Of a stretch of 15,487 nucleotides of DNA, positions 7,129-15,487 are shown piece after piece. The notes under the pieces are model-generated. The model worked only from the letters and a program-made list of their open reading frames with translations, was not told the DNA's origin and did no database searches. Made by a program: the position numbers and the translations under genes. Source of the stretch: Bacteroidales bacterium. Lineage in GTDB: Bacteria > Bacteroidota > Bacteroidia > Bacteroidales > VadinHA17. Every line of letters starts with the position of its first letter. The first letter of the stretch is position 1. The DNA is taken from positions 1 through 15,487 of the forward strand of contig JABUEV010000008.1 in assembly GCA_013314865.1 (NCBI GenBank), given 5' to 3'.

Positions 7129-7839
7129 ATGCGCGAAAGCGAAGACAAAAAACTGGCAATAATCGACACCTTAAAGACCAAGTCTGTTCTGAAACAGAAG
7201 GTCTATGACAACACTCTGGGATGGTTCGGCGAGCTGAAGGATATCCTGAAAAATATTTCAAAGGAAGTAAATGCCAGCGTATCAGGCCTTGATCCCCGTA
7301 TTAAAATGGAGTACACCGACAGAAGCACGTTTGATGCACAGCTGAAAGTGGCTGGAGACATACTTCTGTTTAGTATGCATTCAAATATTTTCCAGTTCGA
7401 CAGGGAACACCCTGCATGGAAAACTCCTTATATCCAAAAAAATAAATTCAATGCATATTCCGGCATCATTAACATATATAATTTTCTGGCCGATTCCTTT
7501 AAATATTCAAGGCTCGACGACCTTGGTTATCTCATCGCAAGGATATTTATAAACCATGAAAATCAATATTTTGTTGAAGGAAAGCGCCAGATGGGAATGC
7601 TGTTTTCCAATTTTGGAAACGAGGAAATAAGCCGCATAGCTCTCGAGAATATTATTGCAACCGCAATACAGTATTCCCTGGAGTTTGACCTGCTGGTACC
7701 TCCTTACGATACTGTCAAAATTGCTACCGTAGGTCAGGTTGAAGCCAAGATTCAGCATTCCAGAATAATAACAGGGAAACGCCTTGGTTTCCAGTTTAAT
7801 TCAGATGATGTACTGATTAATAATTATAATGAACTCTGA
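7129..7839 (+). CDS. Conserved Bacteroidota protein of unknown function
   Basis: A 236-residue protein if the ATG at 7129 is used; an upstream in-frame TTG at 7102 would add nine residues and is less likely. I recognise it only as a type of conserved hypothetical protein seen in Bacteroidota and assign no function. It has no signal peptide or membrane span, so it should be cytoplasmic. The N-terminal third (about 1-60) is charged and helical-looking (KKLAIIDTLKTKSVLKQKVYDN). The middle has strikingly conserved-looking blocks: FSMHSNIFQFDREHPAW, IINIYNFLADSFKYSR, DLGYLIARIFINHENQYFVEGKRQ. The C-terminal part includes the phrase FDLLVPPYDTVKIATVGQVEAKIQ. It lies 100 bases after proS and overlaps the BamA-like gene by 11 bases, so the two are likely translationally coupled and may share a task in envelope biogenesis; that is inference from position only. 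Confidence 0.85.
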   Translation: MRESEDKKLAIIDTLKTKSVLKQKVYDNTLGWFGELKDILKNISKEVNASVSGLDPRIKMEYTDRSTFDAQLKVAGDILLFSMHSNIFQFDREHPAWKTPYIQKNKFNAYSGIINIYNFLADSFKYSRLDDLGYLIARIFINHENQYFVEGKRQMGMLFSNFGNEEISRIALENIIATAIQYSLEFDLLVPPYDTVKIATVGQVEAKIQHSRIITGKRLGFQFNSDDVLINNYNEL

Positions 7840-9775
7840 TGAGCTCAACGGAAAAAGTAACCGGATTCTTTTTGTTCTGCTGATTTTACCGGTTTTGTCG
7901 TCTCTCCATTGCTCTGCATTTTCCCAGATTAGTACACCAACAGATTCTGTTTCTAAATTCTGTATTGAAAAAATAAATACCAGAAATTTATTTCCTGAAA
8001 TTTTAAATGAAAACGGTGCTGATGAAGATATATCAGGACTCATAAATGCAACCGCCCTGCCTCTGAACAGGACAGATATTTTCCTGGATTCTCTGAGACT
8101 CAGAGCATCCAGAAGACTTGTAACAAGAAAGATTTACGACCTTATTATCGTAAGACACGAACCTGAAAACAAAAGTATTACCTCACAAAGCGACAAGAGT
8201 TACCTGGAATTGTCAGGTAAGAAAATACGCAGAATAGAGATACGCAGGTTAAGCGTTTTCGGCACAAATATCAGCAATCCTTTTTTCTCCGATCCTAATA
8301 AGCTGGAGTCTTTGCTTAATAAGACCCATATTAATACAAATGAGAATATAATAAGGAAAAACCTTCTGTTCAGGGAAGGTGATACGCTCTCTCCGCTTAT
8401 TCTCAGCGATAATGAGAGAATCCTTCGACAGCTTCCCTATATAGATGACGCAAAAGTTCTGGCAATACCTGTTTCGGATGAAGAAGCAGATATCCTTATT
8501 ATCACAAAAGATGTCTATACCCTGAGTGCCAGGGTCGATTTCAAAAGTGTCGAACAGGGCTCCTTTTCAGTTTTCGAAAAAAACATTTTTGGAATGGGCC
8601 ATGAATTTGGTGTGGATATTCCATACGATAACAGGTTCTCCGACTCTCCCGGTTTTGGAGTAAGATATCTTATCAATAATATTAGCAGGAGCTTTATAAA
8701 TCTGAGCTCGTTTTATCTTGACGGACTGGGTAAAAGAAGCTTCGGATTCGACCTGGGACGGCAGTTTGTGAGTTCCACAACAAAATATGCCGGAGGGATC
8801 TCTATTGTAAGAACATATACCACTGAAGATCTCGATTCACTCTCTGAGCCGGAACCGCTCAGATATAACCTCCAGAATTACTGGATCTCCAGATCGTTTC
8901 TGATAGACAGGGAAGCAGTTTCAAGAATCATTATCGGTGCAAGATATACAAACAATAATGTCTTCTCAAGACCTTTCATTCTGCCTAACTCTTATTATAA
9001 ACTACAGTCCTACAGCCTGTTTCTTGGATCAATAGCTTTTTCTGTGCAGAAATATTACAAAACCAGTCTTATATACAGTTACGGCCGGACAGAAGACATA
9101 CCTCACGGCGGACTGTACCGGATAACAGCCGGAAGGGAAATTAATGAATTCAAAAAGAGAACATACCTCGGAGTAGACCTTTCTATAGGTGAATCGAACA
9201 GAAACCTGGGCTATTTTTATGCATCAGCTGCACTTTCAGCATTTCTGAATAACAACAGAACTGAACAGGGAACTTTGATATTACAGCTTAACTATTTCTC
9301 AAACCTTCTGACCGCCGGAAGATTCAGGGTAAGAAACTTTGTAAATCTGGAATATACCCGTGGATTTGACAGGTATACTGATGAAAGGATTTTTTTCAAG
9401 TATGACCATGGTTTTGAAGGTTTCAGAAATGATTCAATAAGCGGCCTCCAGAGATTTACAGCATCACTCGAAACAGTGCTTTTCAGCCCTCTGAATTTTT
9501 ACGGATTCCGGTTTGCCTTCTTTGCCAACGCTGACCTTTCAATTCTCGCTGAATCTAATGAACTGATGGGAAACGGTTTCTTTCTTTCAGGATTAGGCTT
9601 CGGTGTTAGAATACGAAATGACAACCTTATTCTTAATACACTCCAGATACGGTTCAGTATTTATCCAAATCTTCCCCCTTTTTCAAGGGCAAATTACCTG
9701 AAAATATCAGGAGAACAACTGCTGAAGCCAAGGGATTTCAATACCGGACAGCCTCAGATAATTCCTTACAGATAA
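7829..9775 (+). CDS. POTRA-containing BamA/TamA-like outer-membrane protein
   Basis: A 648-residue predicted outer-membrane protein. Residues 1-32 form a signal peptide (basic start, hydrophobic 13-31, probable cleavage after SAFS). Residues 40-125 are an unassigned periplasmic stretch. About 130-220 reads as one POTRA-like domain: KIRRIEIRRLSVFGTNI, then the helical segment ending IRKNLLFREGDTLSPL, ILRQLPYIDDAKVLAIP, and the closing strand ADILIITKDVYTL. The rest, from about 225, is a succession of amphipathic strands rich in Tyr, Phe, Gly and Arg, fitting a 16-strand Omp85-type barrel. A true BamA has five POTRA domains and about 750 or more residues, and this ends in QIIPYR rather than an aromatic residue, so it is more likely a specialised Omp85-family member than the essential BamA. 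It starts 11 bases inside the unknown gene and ends 12 bases before tilS. Confidence 0.82.
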   Translation: MNSDELNGKSNRILFVLLILPVLSSLHCSAFSQISTPTDSVSKFCIEKINTRNLFPEILNENGADEDISGLINATALPLNRTDIFLDSLRLRASRRLVTRKIYDLIIVRHEPENKSITSQSDKSYLELSGKKIRRIEIRRLSVFGTNISNPFFSDPNKLESLLNKTHINTNENIIRKNLLFREGDTLSPLILSDNERILRQLPYIDDAKVLAIPVSDEEADILIITKDVYTLSARVDFKSVEQGSFSVFEKNIFGMGHEFGVDIPYDNRFSDSPGFGVRYLINNISRSFINLSSFYLDGLGKRSFGFDLGRQFVSSTTKYAGGISIVRTYTTEDLDSLSEPEPLRYNLQNYWISRSFLIDREAVSRIIIGARYTNNNVFSRPFILPNSYYKLQSYSLFLGSIAFSVQKYYKTSLIYSYGRTEDIPHGGLYRITAGREINEFKKRTYLGVDLSIGESNRNLGYFYASAALSAFLNNNRTEQGTLILQLNYFSNLLTAGRFRVRNFVNLEYTRGFDRYTDERIFFKYDHGFEGFRNDSISGLQRFTASLETVLFSPLNFYGFRFAFFANADLSILAESNELMGNGFFLSGLGFGVRIRNDNLILNTLQIRFSIYPNLPPFSRANYLKISGEQLLKPRDFNTGQPQIIPYR

Positions 9776-9787
9776 ACCTGATTCGCT

Positions 9788-11152
9788 ATGACCGAAAAAT
9801 TCCTGAACTTCATTTACTCAGTGCTGAAATTAAAAAAAGATGACAAAGTCCTCCTCGCTGTTAGCGGAGGTATTGACTCAATGGTAATGATGCATCTTTT
9901 TTTTAAAGCGGGTATCAGTTCGGGGATTGCACACTGCAACTTCTGCCTCAGAGGTTCGGATTCTGATTTGGACGAAGAACTGGTACGAAATACTGCATCA
10001 TTATACAATCTGCCATTCTATTCAAAACGTTTTGACACCCGTGAATATGCGAAATCAAAAGGATACTCCCTGCAAATGGCTGCAAGGGAGTTGAGATATT
10101 CATGGTTTGAGGAAATACGCAAAATCAACGGTTATAATTACATTGCCATCGCTCATAACCTCAACGACAATATTGAAACCATCCTGATTAACACAATCCG
10201 GGGAACAGGCATCGCCGGCCTTACGGGAATAAAACCTGTAAACGGAAATATAATCAGACCTCTCCTTTTAGCTGACCGTGAAGAAATAAGCAGGTATTGC
10301 CGTGAAAACAATATACCATTCAGGGAAGACCGGACTAACAACGAAATAAAATATATCCGCAACAAACTGAGGCATAAAATAATACCCCTTCTTAAGGAAA
10401 TAAATCCATCCCTCAATGAAACACTGGCTGAAAATGCCGAAAGAATGAATGATGCCTATGAGCTGATAACTAATATTGTAGCAGGATTCAGAAACGAAAG
10501 TGTAAAGGAAAACCCTGACAGAATATCTATAGATATCAGGGCACTTCAGGAATGGTCTGATAATTCGGTTTTCCTTTATGAGCTTTTCAGAATGCTTGGA
10601 TTGCATGATGTTCCGCTAAGAGACCTGCGGTCGGTCATCAACGGAAATACCGGAAGAATGGTTTTCACCGGTTTAAAAAGAATAGTAAAAAACCGCAATG
10701 AGCTGCTGATTGTTCCTGTTCAGCCTTTAAAAGAGGAATACTATTCTATAAATGATTTTGCCGGTTTAACCCGTATCCCTTTCATTGAGAGTGCCCGGAT
10801 TGATGAGAAAACCAAAGAATTTAAAATCACTCAGGAAGAGAGAACTGCATATCTTGATTATGACATGCTTAGATTTCCGCTCACTATAAGAAAATGGGAT
10901 AAAGGAGATTATTTTTACCCGTTCGGCATGAATCACAGGAAAAAACTAAGTGATTACCTTACTGACATAAGAATGTCATTAATCGATAAGGAAATGGTTT
11001 ATGTAATGTTGTCGGGAGGGGATATTGCATGGATAATAGGATACAGAACCGATAACAGATTCAGAATCACGGATTCAACAACAAGAGTTTTGATTTTAAA
11101 AGCTGCAGCTTTGCACCTCACAGGGAGTGAAAGTCCTGCTTCCTCTGATTGA
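9788..11152 (+). CDS. tilS: tRNA(Ile)-lysidine synthase
   Basis: TilS uses ATP to attach lysine to C34 of the CAU-anticodon tRNA-Ile, changing its charging from Met to Ile and its decoding from AUG to AUA; it is essential in nearly all bacteria. The 454-residue protein has the PP-loop SGGIDS at residues 26-31, then HCNFCLRGSDSDLDEE near 56, the AIAHNLNDNIETILINTIRGTGIAGLTG segment typical of the N-terminal domain (ATP and tRNA site, Asn in place of the more usual second Asp), and RNKLRHKIIPLL near 197. The C-terminal domain is present, with IRKWDKGDYFYPFGM and KKLSDYLTD. It lies 12 bases after the BamA-like gene, probably in the same transcript. Its last 35 bases overlap the end of aroC on the opposite strand. 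ATA codons are frequent in this window, consistent with reliance on TilS. Confidence 0.95.
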   Translation: MTEKFLNFIYSVLKLKKDDKVLLAVSGGIDSMVMMHLFFKAGISSGIAHCNFCLRGSDSDLDEELVRNTASLYNLPFYSKRFDTREYAKSKGYSLQMAARELRYSWFEEIRKINGYNYIAIAHNLNDNIETILINTIRGTGIAGLTGIKPVNGNIIRPLLLADREEISRYCRENNIPFREDRTNNEIKYIRNKLRHKIIPLLKEINPSLNETLAENAERMNDAYELITNIVAGFRNESVKENPDRISIDIRALQEWSDNSVFLYELFRMLGLHDVPLRDLRSVINGNTGRMVFTGLKRIVKNRNELLIVPVQPLKEEYYSINDFAGLTRIPFIESARIDEKTKEFKITQEERTAYLDYDMLRFPLTIRKWDKGDYFYPFGMNHRKKLSDYLTDIRMSLIDKEMVYVMLSGGDIAWIIGYRTDNRFRITDSTTRVLILKAAALHLTGSESPASSD

Positions 11153-12125
11153 TTCCTCTGTCAATAAGCAGAAGGTCGGCCATTGCTATTGCTGTCGCTG
11201 ATTCAACGATAACAGGCATTCTCAGGGCAATACAAGCATCATGCCGGCCTCCGATCTCCAGCATGGTCATCTCTTCCTTTTCAAAATCAAAGGTCATCTG
11301 ACCTTTTTTTATGGAAGATGTGGGTTTTACGGCAATTCTGAAAAAAATATCATTTCCGTTTGTAATGCCGCCATTAATTCCTCCGGAGTTATTTGTTGCC
11401 GTTCGGCCTTCCCTGTCAATATACCTGTCGTTATGCATTGATCCTTTCATTCCCGCGGCTGCAAAGCCCGAGCCAAATTCAATACCCTTGATTGCAGGAA
11501 TTGAGAAAATGATATGACTGACTGCCGATTCAAATGAATAGAAAAAAGGTTCCCCAAGTGCCTTCTGAGGGTTACGCACTGTACACTCAACTATTCCTCC
11601 AACGGAGTCTCCCTCTGCCAGGGCCTGATTAACTGCCTTTTCAATATCCGCAGAACCGCCTGCTGACACAAGTTTCGCTTCAACTTCAGCAGGCTTGATA
11701 ATTTCCCTGGCTATAACGCCCGCTGCAACAAGGCCCCATGTTATTCTTCCTGAAAAATGCCCGCCTCCTCTGAGGTCAGCATTTCCTGAATATTTGACCC
11801 CTGCCACAAAATCAGCATGCCCCGGACGCGGAATCCGGCCAAAAAGCTCATAATCCGAAGAAATCCTGTCTTTGTTTCTCGTCACCAAAGTAATTGGCGA
11901 ACCTGTGGTAACACCATTCTGAATCCCGCTTAAAATCTCAGGAATATCTGTTTCCCTTCTTTTGGTTGTCCCTTTTTGCCCGCTCCTGCGTCTCTCAAGA
12001 TCAACTTCAAACATATCTTCACTGATCTTTATACCTGCAGGACAGCCGTCTATCACAACTCCTATGGCCGGTCCGTGAGACTCCCCGAAAATACTTATTC
12101 TGAATATATTGCCAAAAGAATTCAT
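11118..12125 (-). CDS. aroC: Chorismate synthase
   Basis: Converts 5-enolpyruvylshikimate-3-phosphate to chorismate, the last step of the shikimate pathway, using reduced FMN. The 335-residue protein carries all three family signatures: GESHGPAIGVVIDGCPAG at 14-31 with His17, the RPGHAD segment at 100-105 followed by RGGGHFSGRIT at 119-129, and GGRHDACIALRMPVIVE near residue 291. The C-terminus (LLIDRGINQRKQDFHSL) is somewhat shorter than the common 350-390 residues but no core motif is missing. It starts 18 bases after the aroB stop, so aroB-aroC form an operon. The 3' end overlaps the convergent tilS by 35 bases, which leaves no room for a terminator between them. Confidence 0.97.
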   Translation of the reverse strand: MNSFGNIFRISIFGESHGPAIGVVIDGCPAGIKISEDMFEVDLERRRSGQKGTTKRRETDIPEILSGIQNGVTTGSPITLVTRNKDRISSDYELFGRIPRPGHADFVAGVKYSGNADLRGGGHFSGRITWGLVAAGVIAREIIKPAEVEAKLVSAGGSADIEKAVNQALAEGDSVGGIVECTVRNPQKALGEPFFYSFESAVSHIIFSIPAIKGIEFGSGFAAAGMKGSMHNDRYIDREGRTATNNSGGINGGITNGNDIFFRIAVKPTSSIKKGQMTFDFEKEEMTMLEIGGRHDACIALRMPVIVESATAIAMADLLLIDRGINQRKQDFHSL

Positions 12126-12143
12126 TTCTATTTATCTGAATTG

Positions 12144-13178
12144 TTAAACTGATACTCTTTTTTTGTAAAAGTCAGACAGTTCCCTGCCTGACACCTTTTC
12201 AACTAATGCAACACCGGCAGTCCGGAGAAAAACGAAGCTTATCTCATCGCCCGACCGTTTTTTGTCGCGAAAAATAAGACTATGCATTCTGGCCGGTGAA
12301 ATTTTATATTCTCTTAATAAATTGAAGCTCTTAAGCAGATTGATTATCCGGCCCCTGTCAGATTCACTGAGATATCCCTTTTCAAAAGAAAAATCAGCGG
12401 CAAGCTCCATTCCGGAAGCAACGGCAAATCCGTGACTGAAACCGGTTGCCATCTCGATTGCATGACCGTATGTATGCCCGAAATTAAGAATGCGTCTCAG
12501 ACCGCTCTCTTTTTCGTCCTGAGAAACCACTGAAGCCTTAAATCTTACCGACATTGAGATCACTTTCGTCAGAAAACCAATCTCTCTTCTGAGGATTGCC
12601 TCATGGTTATTCTCAATCAGTTCAACCAGTTTTTCATTGCCTATCATTGCTGTCTTGATCAGTTCAGCCAATCCTGAGAAATATTCTTCGTCCGGAAGAC
12701 TCCTAAGCATTGACGGATCACAAATCACAATCTCAGGCTGACTGAAAGTCCCCAGGATATTTTTCGTGTTTCCAAGATTTACGCCAGTTTTACCTCCAAT
12801 GCTTGCGTCAACCTGCGACAACAGACTTGTAGAGACATACCCGCACCTGATGCCACGCATATATATTGATGCTGCAAATCCGGCTACATCACATACCATT
12901 CCGCCTCCGACACCGAGCACAAAACCTGTTCTGTCAATTCCGGCTTTAAGCATCTGCATGGCCACCCTTCCAACAATCCTCAGATCCTTGCTTTTTTCAC
13001 CCGGTCTTAGAATCACGACAGGGTAAGCAGGAAAGTATTTTCCGTAAATATTGAAAACATTCTCATCGGTTATTATTATAACATTTTCCTGTGGAGTAAG
13101 CTTGAAAATTGATTTCCAATCCTCTCCTACGAGAATCTGTGAATTTATAGCGCCGTTGTTTATGACAATTTTTTCCAA
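12144..13178 (-). CDS. aroB: 3-dehydroquinate synthase
   Basis: Converts DAHP to 3-dehydroquinate with NAD+ and a divalent metal, the second step of the shikimate pathway. The 344-residue protein has the usual length. Visible landmarks are the NAD-binding GVGGGMVCDVAGFAAS at 89-104, the TSLLSQVDASIGGKTGVN segment at 117-134, and the three metal ligands Glu172 (GLAELIKTAMI), His235 (NFGHTYGHAIE) and His249 (SHGFAVASGM). The start codon appears to be TTG at 13178: no ATG or GTG in frame lies near the family's usual N-terminus, and the next ATG is far inside the Rossmann domain. It leads aroC by 18 bases. Upstream is a 143-base gap shared with divergent nth, which should carry promoters for both; I see no strong match to the Bacteroidota promoter consensus there. 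Confidence 0.95.
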   Translation of the reverse strand: MEKIVINNGAINSQILVGEDWKSIFKLTPQENVIIITDENVFNIYGKYFPAYPVVILRPGEKSKDLRIVGRVAMQMLKAGIDRTGFVLGVGGGMVCDVAGFAASIYMRGIRCGYVSTSLLSQVDASIGGKTGVNLGNTKNILGTFSQPEIVICDPSMLRSLPDEEYFSGLAELIKTAMIGNEKLVELIENNHEAILRREIGFLTKVISMSVRFKASVVSQDEKESGLRRILNFGHTYGHAIEMATGFSHGFAVASGMELAADFSFEKGYLSESDRGRIINLLKSFNLLREYKISPARMHSLIFRDKKRSGDEISFVFLRTAGVALVEKVSGRELSDFYKKRVSV

Positions 13179-13321
13179 TGTCTTAATTTTATGCTGTGTA
13201 AAGATAGCAATTTACAAAATGGCATATTATGCTCACTCGACTGAACTTAATTTTGTGATGTATTGTTTGTGAAATAATACTTCCGGAGACTGAACAGAAC
13301 AACGTTAAGATTAAAATCAAC

Positions 13322-14014
13322 ATGACCCTTAAAGAGCGATACAAAAAAACTTTTGAATATTTTACCAAAAATCAGCCTGTTGTTGAGACAGAACTAACAT
13401 ACAGAAGCGCTTTTGAGCTTGTCGTGGCAGTAATACTATCTGCCCAGTGCACCGATAAAAGGGTTAATATTATTACGCCCCGTCTTTTCGAAAAGTTCCC
13501 TGACGCTGAATCGATGGCAAATGCCGAGCCCTCGGAAATTTATGAATTAATCAAGTCATGCTCATATCCCAATAACAAGACTAAACATCTTTCAGGAATG
13601 GCGCGAATGCTCGTGGATGAGTTCGGGGGAAAGGTGCCTTCAGATATACATCAGCTGAGACGCCTTCCGGGAGTCGGAAGAAAATCTGCAAATGTTATTG
13701 CTTCAGTTCTTTTCAGAAAACCGGTTATTGCAGTAGATACACACGTCTTCAGGGTGTCGCAAAGAATAGGCCTTGTAAGAAATTCAAAGACACCTGCCAA
13801 TACAGAAATTCAGCTTTCGGCTAACATCCCGCCTGAAATGATGCATAATGCACATCATTGGCTTATTCTCCATGGGCGATATATATGCAAAGCAAGGAAT
13901 CCCTTATGCAATAAATGCGGCCTTACTGAGTTTTGTAAATACTATGAAAGCAAGAGGAAAAAATCAACCGAACCTGTTAACTCAGGCCGGGCCGGAAAAA
14001 GCCCGGAGATTTAA
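13322..14014 (+). CDS. nth: Endonuclease III (DNA glycosylase/AP lyase)
   Basis: Base-excision repair enzyme that removes oxidised pyrimidines and cleaves the abasic site. The 230-residue protein contains the helix-hairpin-helix LRRLPGVGRKSANVI at 112-126 with catalytic Lys121, the catalytic Asp139 in AVDTHVFRV, and a C-terminal [4Fe-4S] ligand set Cys189-x6-Cys196-x2-Cys199-x5-Cys205, exactly the family spacing. The substrate-side LSAQCTDKRVN motif is at 39-49. About 20 polar residues follow the cluster (KKSTEPVNSGRAGKSPEI), a short extension. The gene is divergent from aroB and is followed after 35 bases by the histidine kinase gene on the same strand. Confidence 0.97.
   Translation: MTLKERYKKTFEYFTKNQPVVETELTYRSAFELVVAVILSAQCTDKRVNIITPRLFEKFPDAESMANAEPSEIYELIKSCSYPNNKTKHLSGMARMLVDEFGGKVPSDIHQLRRLPGVGRKSANVIASVLFRKPVIAVDTHVFRVSQRIGLVRNSKTPANTEIQLSANIPPEMMHNAHHWLILHGRYICKARNPLCNKCGLTEFCKYYESKRKKSTEPVNSGRAGKSPEI
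13987..14006 (+). terminator. GC-rich hairpin at the nth 3' end, weak terminator candidate
   Basis: CCGGGC at 13987-13992 and GCCCGG at 14001-14006 form a six-base-pair all-GC stem around an A-rich eight-base loop, overlapping the last nth codons. It is followed by AGATTTAAGG, so a real T-run is missing. It may weakly separate nth from the kinase gene, or may simply be coding sequence. Confidence 0.35.
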
Positions 14015-14049
14015 GGTACAGTAAGTTTTAATATTTTCAGTATTGAGAA

Positions 14050-15487
14050 ATGGACTCAAGCGATAGATGTGAAGAGAACCTTAACCGGGAAAAGGCCTAT
14101 CTTGAGCACATAATTGAATCTGCGCCTGAAGCCATTGCTATTACCGACCGCCAGGGAGTAATTACAAGGATTAATAATGAATTTATAAATCTGTTTGGAT
14201 ATACTCATGAAGAGGCTGTCGGAAAAAATATTGATGATCTGATCATTCCGGATAACCTGAAAAATGAAATAGTCAAAACAGATTCAATATCAGGAGCCGG
14301 AGTCAAACTGACAAAACAGACTATCAGAAGAGACAAATACGGAAAAGAAAAATTTGTTTCGCTTATCGTTACAAGCATTGTAATTAATAACCAGATAGTT
14401 GGATATGTAGGCATATACCGCGATATTTCGCGGGAAAGAAAAAAACAGCTTTTGCAGGAAATACTGTACAATATCTCGGCAACAGCTCTCAGCCAGATTG
14501 ATATGAAGGATATTTATCCCGTCATCGTAAGAGAGCTTTCCAAAATATGGGATACGAGTAATTTCTTCATAGCCCTGTACGATAAAAAGACTGAAACACT
14601 TTCATTGCCTTTCTTCTCTGATGAAAAGGACAGCTTCCGCGAAGTTCCTGCAAAAAATACTATTTCAAAATGGGTTATAAACATGAAAAGACCCGTCCTG
14701 CTGAAGGAAAGAGACATAAAGGACCTTGAGAACGCCGGAGAGATTGGACTTATAGGAACTCCCTGCAAAATTTGGATGGGCGTTCCGCTTAAAGCTGACA
14801 ATGAAATTATTGGCGTAATGTGCCTTCAAGATTATCATGATGAAAACAAATACTCCCAGGAAGATGTAAATGCACTTGAATTCGTTGCAAACCAGGCAGC
14901 GGTTGCCATCCAGAGAAGGAAAATGATCGACGACGTGCTTATGGCCAGCCGTAAGGCAGAAGAGGCAGCACAATCAAAACAGCAGTTCATGTCGACCATG
15001 AGCCATGAAATTAGAACTCCTCTGAATGAAGTTATCGGAATTACGAACCTCCTGCTTCAAACTAATCCAAGAGAGGACCAGATGGAATATATTAAAACCC
15101 TCAGGTTCGCTGCCAACCATCTCCTGACACTGGTAAATGATGTGCTCGATTACAGTAAAATGGAATCGGGGAAAATTGTATTTGAACAAACCCCCTTTAA
15201 CCTTGATGATTTCCTGAATGATATATTGAGATCCTATTCGTTCAGATCAAAAGCAAAAAACCTCGATTTTGAAATAATCAGACTGAATGAGATCCCATCA
15301 GTAATAATAGGCGATCCGATACGCCTGAACCAAATCCTGTTTAACCTTCTGTCCAATGCCATGAAATTTACAAAACATGGAGGCATATCAATTTTAATCA
15401 GGGAACTGGAACGATCTGACAAAAACATTAAAATCGAGTTCAGCGTTAAGGATACCGGAATAGGAATACCTAAAGAAAAACACACCG
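14050..15487 (+). CDS. PAS-GAF sensor histidine kinase, 3' end outside window
   Basis: A cytoplasmic sensor kinase, open to the window edge (479 codons seen, no stop). In order: a PAS domain at about 18-130 (IIESAPEAIAITDRQGVIT, FGYTHEEAVGKNI, closing VGYVGIYRDISRERK); a GAF domain at about 145-295 (IALYDKKTETLSLPFF, MGVPLKADNEIIGVMCLQ); a coiled linker; a HisKA dimerisation domain with the H-box MSHEIRTPLNEVIG and phospho-acceptor His319; and a HATPase domain with N-box NQILFNLLSNAMKFT near 426-440 and G1 box DTGIGIP near 468. No transmembrane segment is visible, so the signal is probably intracellular. Architecture and H-box type suggest a hybrid kinase with receiver domains beyond the edge, but none is in view. 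The ATG at 14050 follows an in-frame TGA at 14044, so no longer N-terminus is possible by ATG. What it senses and controls is unknown. Confidence 0.93.
   Translation, partial: MDSSDRCEENLNREKAYLEHIIESAPEAIAITDRQGVITRINNEFINLFGYTHEEAVGKNIDDLIIPDNLKNEIVKTDSISGAGVKLTKQTIRRDKYGKEKFVSLIVTSIVINNQIVGYVGIYRDISRERKKQLLQEILYNISATALSQIDMKDIYPVIVRELSKIWDTSNFFIALYDKKTETLSLPFFSDEKDSFREVPAKNTISKWVINMKRPVLLKERDIKDLENAGEIGLIGTPCKIWMGVPLKADNEIIGVMCLQDYHDENKYSQEDVNALEFVANQAAVAIQRRKMIDDVLMASRKAEEAAQSKQQFMSTMSHEIRTPLNEVIGITNLLLQTNPREDQMEYIKTLRFAANHLLTLVNDVLDYSKMESGKIVFEQTPFNLDDFLNDILRSYSFRSKAKNLDFEIIRLNEIPSVIIGDPIRLNQILFNLLSNAMKFTKHGGISILIRELERSDKNIKIEFSVKDTGIGIPKEKHT

Noticed and set aside
7829..9775. Calling the barrel gene bamA itself
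   Set aside because: It appears to have about one POTRA domain and lacks the usual aromatic terminal residue, so it is named only as an Omp85-family relative.

Overview
The window looks like a chromosomal stretch from a Bacteroidota bacterium, probably Bacteroidales or a relative. The basis is moderate GC, many AGA/AGG and ATA codons, no consistent Shine-Dalgarno sequences, and gene families typical of that phylum: a WbqC-like protein, an OmpP1/FadL-type 'hemin receptor' porin, an archaeal/eukaryote-type prolyl-tRNA synthetase, and a BamA-like barrel next to a conserved protein of unknown function. I see no phage, transposon, CRISPR array, rRNA or tRNA. Most of the window is housekeeping.

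Layout. (1) 9-2164, plus strand: larE, larB and a wbqC-like gene, tightly packed. LarB and LarE make the nickel-pincer nucleotide cofactor used by lactate racemase-type enzymes; larC and larA are not in view. (2) 2163-2198: a hairpin with a T-run on the minus strand, ending the leftward unit. (3) 2221-5179, minus strand: a Tyr/Ser-rich lipoprotein gene followed by an OmpP1/FadL-like outer-membrane protein gene that is split by one in-frame TAG. (4) 5180-5552: a 373-base non-coding divergent region. (5) 5553-11152, plus strand: proS, a conserved unknown gene, a POTRA/BamA-like outer-membrane protein gene and tilS. The last three are nearly contiguous (11-base overlap, then a 12-base gap). (6) 11118-13178, minus strand: aroB then aroC, two shikimate-pathway genes. 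aroC overlaps the end of tilS tail to tail by 35 bases. (7) 13322-15487, plus strand: nth, then a PAS-GAF-histidine kinase gene that runs off the window.

How they fit together: larE-larB supply cofactor chemistry; the wbqC-like gene and the outer-membrane genes point to envelope functions; proS and tilS serve translation; aroB and aroC catalyse the second and last steps to chorismate; nth repairs oxidised bases. No new defence or mobile system is evident. The points most worth a second look are the amber-interrupted porin gene, the three-cysteine (probably Fe-S) type of LarE, the low-complexity Tyr/Ser lipoprotein with its in-frame 15-bp repeats, and the unknown gene overlapping the BamA-like gene.
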